A DNA stretch of 64,000 bases from YC2-FULL-38-9 sp964629635 (GTDB taxonomy: Bacteria; Patescibacteriota; Microgenomatia; UBA1406; GWC2-37-13): positions 186,001-250,000 of the forward strand of contig CAZVQS010000002.1 of NCBI GenBank assembly GCA_964629635.1. Reading direction: 5' to 3'. A program made the position numbers and the translations under genes. Shown in pieces: positions 58,235-64,000 of this stretch; positions within the stretch are counted from its first letter, which is position 1, and each line of letters starts with the position of its first letter. The notes beneath the pieces are model-generated. The model did no database searches, was not told where the DNA came from, and worked only from the letters and a program-made list of their open reading frames with translations.

Positions 58235-59644
58235 ATGGAACACACAACAAACATATTTATCATCGGCATCAAGGGTGCGGCCTTGTCTAACCTTGCGGTT
58301 ATCATGAAAGGCCTGGGCAAACGGGTTTCCGGCTGCGATACGGATGAGGAATTCATAACGGATCCGATCCTGCATGAATACCGCATACCGGTCGTTACGG
58401 GATTTGATCCCGGCGTTCTGCCGGAAGACACGGAGCTTGTCGTATATTCGGCGGCGCACGGGGGCGCCGGCAACACGGTAGCTCTTGAGGCGAAGCGCCG
58501 CGGCATTGCGCTTATAACCCAGGTTGAGGCAACCGCCCATCTTATGGAGCGATACGGGACGCGTATCGCGGTTTCCGGATGCCACGGCAAGACGACCACC
58601 TCGTCCCTTATGGCATCTGCCCTGACAAAGCTCGGCGCGGAGCCGGGATACCTTATCGGCGTTCCGTATTTCAACAACCTTCCCGGAGGGGGAATCGGCA
58701 AAGGAGCGGGTTATTTCGTCGTTGAGGCGGATGAGTACGGGATCAATCCGCCGGATGACCGTACCCCGAAACTATTGTTTCTGAAACCCACCCATACGAT
58801 ATGCACGAACATAGACTTTGACCATCCGGACGTATACGCGAGCCTTGAGGAAACGAAACAGACATTCCTTAAATTTTTCAAAACAGGGAGACTCTATCTG
58901 TGCTACGACGATCCGGTCCTGCAATCGCTCATGGACAAACTTCCGCGCGACCGGTACCTTACCTACGGTTTTTCCCCCGGCGCGGATCTGAGGGCGGAAA
59001 ACATGCGCACGGCAGGGGACCGGAGCACGTTTGACCTCATCTACCAAGGCCGGAAGCTCGGCGAATGCGCGGTTTCGCTTTTCGGTCATAAGAACATCCT
59101 GAACGCAACCGGCGTCATCCTTGCCCTGCTTGATATGGGATTTCCCTGGGAAAAGATACGGGATTCGGTCGGGGATTTCTCAAACGTCAAAAGGCGCTTT
59201 GAGCTGGTGCACGAAAACGGCGGCACCCGCCTCTATGACGATTACGGCCATCACCCGGCAGAGATCAGGGCGACCATTTCCGCTGCCCGGGACCGTCATC
59301 CGGACCGCAGGATCGTGGTGCTCTTTCAGCCGCATACGTTTTCGCGTACCCTCAACCTGAAAAAGGATTTTGCCGCGGCTTTAGCGGAAAGCGATCTCTG
59401 TTTGCTCGCGCCCATTTTCCCCTCCGCGCGCGAACAGGCGGAACAGTTCGGCGTAACTTCATATGACATCGAAGCGGAAGCGAAAAAGACGGGCAAAACA
59501 AACGTCGCCGCCTGTTCCTCGACCGGCGATCTCTTGCAGCGCTTCAAGGCCAAAGTACGCAAGCATGACATCGTGATTACCATGGGCGCCGGGAATATTT
59601 ACCGGCTCAAAGATGATATAATCCGTGTTATATCGACCCTATGA
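58235..59644 (+). CDS. murC: UDP-N-acetylmuramate--L-alanine ligase MurC
   Basis: Mur ligase adding the first stem residue. The 469-residue protein is full length, with the N-terminal Rossmann motif IIGIKGAALSNLA, P-loop GCHGKTT (115-121), EADEYG metal site, and the MurC-type C-terminus YDDYGHHPAEIRATI and LFQPHTFSRTL. The Mpl recycling ligase is related, but length and position in the cluster favour MurC. It overlaps murB by four bases. Confidence 0.94.
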   Translation: MEHTTNIFIIGIKGAALSNLAVIMKGLGKRVSGCDTDEEFITDPILHEYRIPVVTGFDPGVLPEDTELVVYSAAHGGAGNTVALEAKRRGIALITQVEATAHLMERYGTRIAVSGCHGKTTTSSLMASALTKLGAEPGYLIGVPYFNNLPGGGIGKGAGYFVVEADEYGINPPDDRTPKLLFLKPTHTICTNIDFDHPDVYASLEETKQTFLKFFKTGRLYLCYDDPVLQSLMDKLPRDRYLTYGFSPGADLRAENMRTAGDRSTFDLIYQGRKLGECAVSLFGHKNILNATGVILALLDMGFPWEKIRDSVGDFSNVKRRFELVHENGGTRLYDDYGHHPAEIRATISAARDRHPDRRIVVLFQPHTFSRTLNLKKDFAAALAESDLCLLAPIFPSAREQAEQFGVTSYDIEAEAKKTGKTNVAACSSTGDLLQRFKAKVRKHDIVITMGAGNIYRLKDDIIRVISTL

Positions 59645-60594
59645 AAACGGAAGCGATTGAAACGCTCAAAACCATACTGACGCCTGCTCGCGTAGAGGAA
59701 GGGAAAGACCTGTTCCCGTTCCTTACTCTGCGCACCGGGGTGAAGGCCCAGTATTTCTATGAAGCGCGCACCAGGGATGAGCTCATAACCGCTCTGCAAA
59801 CGTCGCTCCGCCACAAAATCCCATACCTCCTTATCGGCGGAGGTTCCAATATAGCGGTCACCCGGAAGACGATACCGGGGCTCGTGATAAAGAACAGCTT
59901 CCGGGGCATGGAAAAGGTTGAGGAAGACAGCAAAAGCGCAACGGTACGTATCGCATCAGGCGAATCAATGGGTGTTGTCGTCAACGAAAGCGTCAGGAAC
60001 GGATGGGAGGGGTTCGAATACCACAAAGGACTTCCCGGATCGGTCGGCGGCGCCATCTACATGAATTCAAAATGGACGCGCCCCTGGACATACGTGGGGG
60101 ACCATCTGTTGAAAGCAACCCTGTTGGATGGGGAAGGCAATCCCAAGGAGGTATACCGCAGCTATTTCGAGTTCGCCTACGATTGGAGCATCCTCCAAAA
60201 AACGCACGAGGCGTTTGTCGAAGGCATATTCAAACTGAAGAAAAACGATCCGGCAGAGCTTGAACGTCGGGCAAACGAGTCGCTTGTGTACCGGAAAAAG
60301 ACCCAGCCGCACGGGGTGGCTACCTGCGGTTGTTTTTTCCGGAACATATCGGTTGAGGATAAAGAGCGTCTTAACCTGCCAACCACCTCCGCAGGCTATC
60401 TTATCGACCGCTCCGGTATGAAACAGGCGAAACGGGGCGCGTTCATGGTTTCCGATCTGCATGCGAACTTCATCGTCAATACCGGCAGCCGCGAAGGGGA
60501 TAGCGCCGATTTGCTACAATTGATAGGGGACGTGAAAAAAAAGGTGGCGGATACCTACGGGGTATCGCTCCACGAGGAAGTGGTTATCATTTAA
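59641..60594 (+). CDS. murB: UDP-N-acetylenolpyruvoylglucosamine reductase MurB
   Basis: FAD-dependent reductase producing UDP-MurNAc. The 317-residue protein shows the FAD motif LLIGGGSNIAV, the GLPGSVGGAIYMNS stretch, the catalytic serine region CGCFFRNI and the closing HANFIVNTG. It sits between murC and murA. Confidence 0.95.
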   Translation: MKTEAIETLKTILTPARVEEGKDLFPFLTLRTGVKAQYFYEARTRDELITALQTSLRHKIPYLLIGGGSNIAVTRKTIPGLVIKNSFRGMEKVEEDSKSATVRIASGESMGVVVNESVRNGWEGFEYHKGLPGSVGGAIYMNSKWTRPWTYVGDHLLKATLLDGEGNPKEVYRSYFEFAYDWSILQKTHEAFVEGIFKLKKNDPAELERRANESLVYRKKTQPHGVATCGCFFRNISVEDKERLNLPTTSAGYLIDRSGMKQAKRGAFMVSDLHANFIVNTGSREGDSADLLQLIGDVKKKVADTYGVSLHEEVVII

Positions 60595-60602
60595 CACATA
60601 CT

Positions 60603-61928
60603 ATGGAAGATGCATTCATCATAAACGGCGGCGTACCCCTGCGGGGAACGGTTCGCCTGTCAGGCGCCAAAAACGTGGCACTCAAGGCCGTTATAGCAGC
60701 GCTCCTTTTCGAAGGCAAGGTGGTGCTTCAAAACATTCCGCGCATCCGAGACATCTTCGAGCTTCTTCATCTCATCACCATGCTTGGGGGCAAGGCCGAT
60801 TTCGTCGAAAACAATACGGTGCTCATTGATGCGACCGACCTGCAAACAAGCACGCTCGATTTTCTCCATGCGTCAAAGATACGCGTTTCTTTTATGCTGT
60901 TTGCTCCGCTTCTGTATCGGTTCAAGCAAGCGTCCATTCCGAATCCGGGCGGCTGCCGTATCGGAGCCCGCCCCATCGACCGGATCGTGAACGGTCTCAA
61001 GGACCTGGGAGTGGACGTCACCTATAATTCCGATACCGGCTATTACACCGCATCTATTGAAGGAAAACCCAAAGGATCATACACATTCCCCAAACCGTCG
61101 CACACCGGGACCGAACTCATGGTTCTCATGTCCGTATTCTGCGAAGGAACGGTTGCGATCAGGAACGCGGCGCTCGAGCCGGAAATCGACGATCTCATAG
61201 CGCTTCTCAATGCGGGAGGCGCCGACATCAGGCGCGAAGGGTCGGACATCATCGTAAAGGGAGTCTCAAGGCTTGTCCAGAAAGAGCCGTACACCATCGT
61301 TTCCGACCGCAATGAAGCGGTCACGTATGCGGTAGCCGGCCTTATCACAAATGGCGACGTCACCATCGGGCGGATTCCGGAGCACTACATCAAGACGTTT
61401 GTCGATATGATCAGGAAAACGGGCGCAACCGTGGAACAGGCAGGGCAGGATTCGTGGCGGTTTTACCGGAAAAGCTCCCTCAAAAGTCTGGATATCGAAA
61501 CCGATCCGCATCCCGGATTCATGACCGATTGGCAGCCGAACTGGGCCGTGCTTATGACTCAGTCTGAGGGCACGTCGGTACTTCACGAGAGGGTGTTTGA
61601 AAACAGGTTTTCTTATGTGGAAGAACTGGTGAAGCTGGGGGCGCGCATTGAAAGCTTCCAGCCGGAGGTTTTGGACCCGAAATCGTTTTATCTTTTCAAC
61701 TGGGACCCTGCAAAGGAGCACAAACAGGCCATTCGCATTTACGGCCCACAGAAACTGCATAACGGGGTCATGACCATAGCCGACCTGCGTGCGGGAGCGA
61801 CGCTTGCCCTTGCGGCGCTTTTTGCCAAAGGCGAATCGGTCGTCAATGGAGCCGCCATCCTGGAGCGGGGATACGAGAACTTCGTGGGCAAGGTCACGCA
61901 GCTCGGAGGAGACATTAAAAAAGTATGA
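60603..61928 (+). CDS. murA: UDP-N-acetylglucosamine 1-carboxyvinyltransferase MurA
   Basis: First committed enzyme of peptidoglycan synthesis. The 441-residue protein has the inside-out barrel repeats, RLSGAKNVALKA at the N-terminus and the catalytic cysteine C118 in NPGGCRIGARPIDR, so fosfomycin would be expected to bind. The C-terminal DLRAGATLALAAL motif is present. It overlaps the next gene by four bases. Confidence 0.97.
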   Translation: MEDAFIINGGVPLRGTVRLSGAKNVALKAVIAALLFEGKVVLQNIPRIRDIFELLHLITMLGGKADFVENNTVLIDATDLQTSTLDFLHASKIRVSFMLFAPLLYRFKQASIPNPGGCRIGARPIDRIVNGLKDLGVDVTYNSDTGYYTASIEGKPKGSYTFPKPSHTGTELMVLMSVFCEGTVAIRNAALEPEIDDLIALLNAGGADIRREGSDIIVKGVSRLVQKEPYTIVSDRNEAVTYAVAGLITNGDVTIGRIPEHYIKTFVDMIRKTGATVEQAGQDSWRFYRKSSLKSLDIETDPHPGFMTDWQPNWAVLMTQSEGTSVLHERVFENRFSYVEELVKLGARIESFQPEVLDPKSFYLFNWDPAKEHKQAIRIYGPQKLHNGVMTIADLRAGATLALAALFAKGESVVNGAAILERGYENFVGKVTQLGGDIKKV

Positions 61929-63166
61929 AACCAATCACCAACATCCTGATGCTTGCAGGCGGGGACGGCGACCGGTTCTGGCCGCTTGAAGGCAAGATAC
62001 TGACCAAATTCCTCGGGAAACCGTATCTTGTCCATCTGTTGGACCGTTTTGCGCCTTACGGAAACAACCTTTTTATCATAGCTAACCGGACAAACCAAGG
62101 TGAAATCGCCCGTTTGGCCGGAACCCGGGCAACGGTTATCGTCCAGGACCAGCCTGATGGTATGGCGGGAGCGGTATTATCCGCGAAAGGAACGGTTACG
62201 GGCGACACCCTTGTGGTGGGTAATGATTTTTTTGATGCTGATGCGGTTTCCGCCCTGGCGGAAGGGAAGGCAAAAGGGAATGAACTGGTATTCCTTGCCA
62301 AACGCATGGACCGGTATTTTCCCGGCGGTTACCTTGTTCTTGACGGCGACCGGGTTACGGGAATTGCCGAAAAGCCGGGTCCGGAAAACACTCCGTCGCC
62401 GTTCGTGAAAATGGTGGCGGATTACTTCATCGATTTTGACGGTTTTGTCACAACGGTAGAAAATGTATCCGGCAATCGGGACGACCGGTACGAACAGGCG
62501 CTCAGCCGGATAATCCGCAGCGGAAAGGCGCAGTACGTAGAATACACCGGGGAGTGGTTTGCGCTCAAATATTCATGGAACGCGCTTATTCTCATGCAGC
62601 GGTTCCTTTCCGATATCAAGTCTGCGGTTGACCCGACTGCACGCATTGCCAAAACCGCCCTCATTACGGGTGCGGTGCATATAGGTAAAAACGTCAGAGT
62701 CGGGGATTTTGCAAAAATAAGCGGCCCCTGCTCAATCGGTGACAACACCATAGTCGCCGACTACGCGCTTGTCCGGGAAAGCGACATCGGGCAAAACTGC
62801 CTGATCGGCTCCTCAAGCGAAGTCGCCCGGTCGCTTGTTCAGGATAACGCGTCCCTTCACCGCAACTACGTTGGCGACAGCGTTATCGGGAGTCATGTGC
62901 TTATGGGTGCCGGTGCGGTCACCGCCAATTTCAGGTTCGACGAAAAGAGTGTTGGCAGCACCATTTCGGGAAAACGGATCGACACCGGTCTGAACAAATT
63001 CGGGGCGATCATCGGGAATGATACCAAAATCGGCGTCAATTCTACTCTCCTGCCCGGTGTCAAAATCGGCAGGGGAAGTCTCGTATGGCCGGCTCAGGCG
63101 GTTGCGGAAGACGTTGCAGACCATACCGTTTTCAGTTCAGGATCTTCAAAAGAAAAAATACCATGA
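61925..63166 (+). CDS. GlmU-like sugar-1-phosphate nucleotidyltransferase/left-handed beta-helix protein
   Basis: The 413-residue protein joins a nucleotidyltransferase domain (MLAGGDGDRFWPL signature, then the FLGKPYLVHLL acceptor site, residues 1 to ~235) to a hexapeptide beta-helix (~240-405, e.g. GAVHIGKNVRVGDFAKISG). This is the GlmU/archaeal sugar nucleotidyltransferase layout. Position after murA suggests it supplies UDP-GlcNAc, but the usual lysine of the GxGTRMxxxxPK loop is altered, so GlmU function is not certain. Confidence 0.83.
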   Translation: MKPITNILMLAGGDGDRFWPLEGKILTKFLGKPYLVHLLDRFAPYGNNLFIIANRTNQGEIARLAGTRATVIVQDQPDGMAGAVLSAKGTVTGDTLVVGNDFFDADAVSALAEGKAKGNELVFLAKRMDRYFPGGYLVLDGDRVTGIAEKPGPENTPSPFVKMVADYFIDFDGFVTTVENVSGNRDDRYEQALSRIIRSGKAQYVEYTGEWFALKYSWNALILMQRFLSDIKSAVDPTARIAKTALITGAVHIGKNVRVGDFAKISGPCSIGDNTIVADYALVRESDIGQNCLIGSSSEVARSLVQDNASLHRNYVGDSVIGSHVLMGAGAVTANFRFDEKSVGSTISGKRIDTGLNKFGAIIGNDTKIGVNSTLLPGVKIGRGSLVWPAQAVAEDVADHTVFSSGSSKEKIP

Positions 63167-64000
63167 AAAAAACAACTGTGATAGGCGGCGGGACCGGTAC
63201 GTTCGTCGTATTGTCCGGCCTCAAAAATATGCATCTGGATCTGGGAGTCATCGTGACGATGATGGATTCGGGAGGATCGACCGGCAGGCTGCGCGACCAG
63301 CTGGGGGTGCTGCCCCCGGGGGATCTGAGACAGTGCCTTGTTGCCCTTTCGGAGGCGCCTGAGCTATGGCGGAAGCTGTTCCTGTACCGTTTCGAGAAAG
63401 GGGATTTTGAAGGACACAATTTCGGCAACGTCTTCCTTTCCGCCCTTGAAAAGGTAAGTTCCGATTACAACCAGGTTCTTGAAACCGCAAGCTACGTCCT
63501 GAAAACCAAAGGGAAAGTCATTCCGGTTACCCTTGACAAGGCGCACCTGTGCGCGGAGTACGAGAACGGAACCGTCCTCAAGGGGGAGGGCCTGATCGAC
63601 GAAAACAACGGGGAAACGAGCAGGATACGCAGGGCATTCCTCGAACCCGTCCCCCGCGTCAATCCGTTAGCCGTCGACCGGATCAGGGAATCCGACTATA
63701 TCGTCATCGGGCCGGGCGACCTGTATACAAGCATCATTCCCGTGCTTCTTGTGCCCGGCATGAAGGAAAGCTTCCTGTCAACCCGGGCAAAAATAATATA
63801 TGTCATGAATCTCATGACCAAATCCGGCCAGACTTCGAACTTTACGGCCCGGGACCATATCGGCGACCTCGTAAGGTATGTGGGGAAAAAGCCGGACCAT
63901 ATCATTATCAATAATGGCAAAATACCGGAAAATATACTAGAATGGTATATATCCCACCACGAAAAGCCGGTCGTGAACGACCTGACTCCGGCTTCCTTTA
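63163..64000 (+). CDS. yvcK: YvcK/CofD-family protein (gluconeogenesis factor), 3' end cut
   Basis: 279 codons are visible of a protein usually ~310-330 residues. It opens TVIGGGTGTFVVLSGLK, then MMDSGGSTGRLRDQLGVLPPGDLRQCL, HNFGNVFLSAL and YIVIGPGDLYTSIIPVLLV, all typical of YvcK. The protein binds UDP-sugars and regulates wall synthesis and carbon flux in Gram-positives. It overlaps the GlmU-like gene by four bases (ATGA) and runs off the right edge. Confidence 0.93.
   Translation, partial: MKKTTVIGGGTGTFVVLSGLKNMHLDLGVIVTMMDSGGSTGRLRDQLGVLPPGDLRQCLVALSEAPELWRKLFLYRFEKGDFEGHNFGNVFLSALEKVSSDYNQVLETASYVLKTKGKVIPVTLDKAHLCAEYENGTVLKGEGLIDENNGETSRIRRAFLEPVPRVNPLAVDRIRESDYIVIGPGDLYTSIIPVLLVPGMKESFLSTRAKIIYVMNLMTKSGQTSNFTARDHIGDLVRYVGKKPDHIIINNGKIPENILEWYISHHEKPVVNDLTPASF

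Noticed and set aside
1..64000. CRISPR arrays, insertion sequences, integrases or phage genes
   Set aside because: No regularly spaced long repeats, transposase motifs or terminal inverted repeats were seen anywhere.
1..64000. Recoding of TGA (as in Gracilibacteria/Absconditabacteria)
   Set aside because: TGA ends many genes at the expected place, often in ATGA overlaps, so the standard bacterial code applies.

Overview
The window looks like a chromosomal segment of a bacterium with a small, streamlined genome, most probably a member of the Candidate Phyla Radiation (Patescibacteria). This is inferred from gene style, not from a marker tree. The signs are tight packing with many 4- to 23-base overlaps, shortened versions of standard proteins (SufD of 201 aa, MurE of 403 aa, MetG of 476 aa), an almost complete absence of Shine-Dalgarno sequences, and many promoters whose -10 box lies only 6-10 bases before the ATG. 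TGA is used as a stop, so code 11 applies. There are no insertion sequences, CRISPR arrays or phage genes.

Layout: ftsH (1-1779, minus, cut by the window edge) is divergent from a t6A tRNA-modification pair, a TsaC-TsaE fusion plus TsaD (1876-3982). Next is an Fe-S block on the plus strand (4014-11558): an Rrf2-type regulator, SufC, SufB, a half-length SufD, SufS, SufU, a three-cysteine ferredoxin and a two-subunit 2-oxoacid:ferredoxin oxidoreductase. Lon (11664-14066) follows, with a promoter that overlaps a CIRCE-like operator. A minus-strand surface-glycan operon (14055-25032) holds FemAB, an alkaline-phosphatase-superfamily enzyme, four GT4 and one GT2 glycosyltransferases, a GT39-type transferase and an O-antigen ligase/polymerase-like protein. 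After a CAT-anticodon tRNA come a sortase with a tiny secreted partner, a proline iminopeptidase, a TrmH-type methyltransferase, a ClpP-like protein and an RmlC-like cupin.

At 28754-32268 lies a polar amino-acid ABC transporter operon with an M20 peptidase. It is preceded by what looks like a complete ribosome-mediated transcription attenuator: a leaderless 18-residue leader peptide containing His-His and Pro-Pro, a 1:2 hairpin, a 2:3 antiterminator and a 3:4 terminator. A TrpR-like regulator is divergent from it. Then come a membrane-anchored beta-propeller protein, RarA, and a compact trpR-trpS-trpB operon with an autoregulatory-looking operator and no trpA. Next are dtd, a class A penicillin-binding protein, metG, rpsO, pnp and ftsK, a possible structured RNA, mltG, a thymidine/AMP phosphorylase and murJ.

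The right end (53095-64000) is a division/cell-wall cluster: mraZ, rsmH, ftsL-like, ftsI, a MurE-type ligase, pgeF, murC, murB, murA, a GlmU-like nucleotidyltransferase and yvcK. It is driven by a promoter carrying four MraZ-type repeats at exact 10-base spacing. Taken together the window covers envelope building (Mur enzymes, PBPs, MurJ, MltG, FemAB, glycan operon, sortase), protein quality control (FtsH, Lon, ClpP-like), Fe-S metabolism and amino-acid uptake, with unusually legible regulatory DNA.
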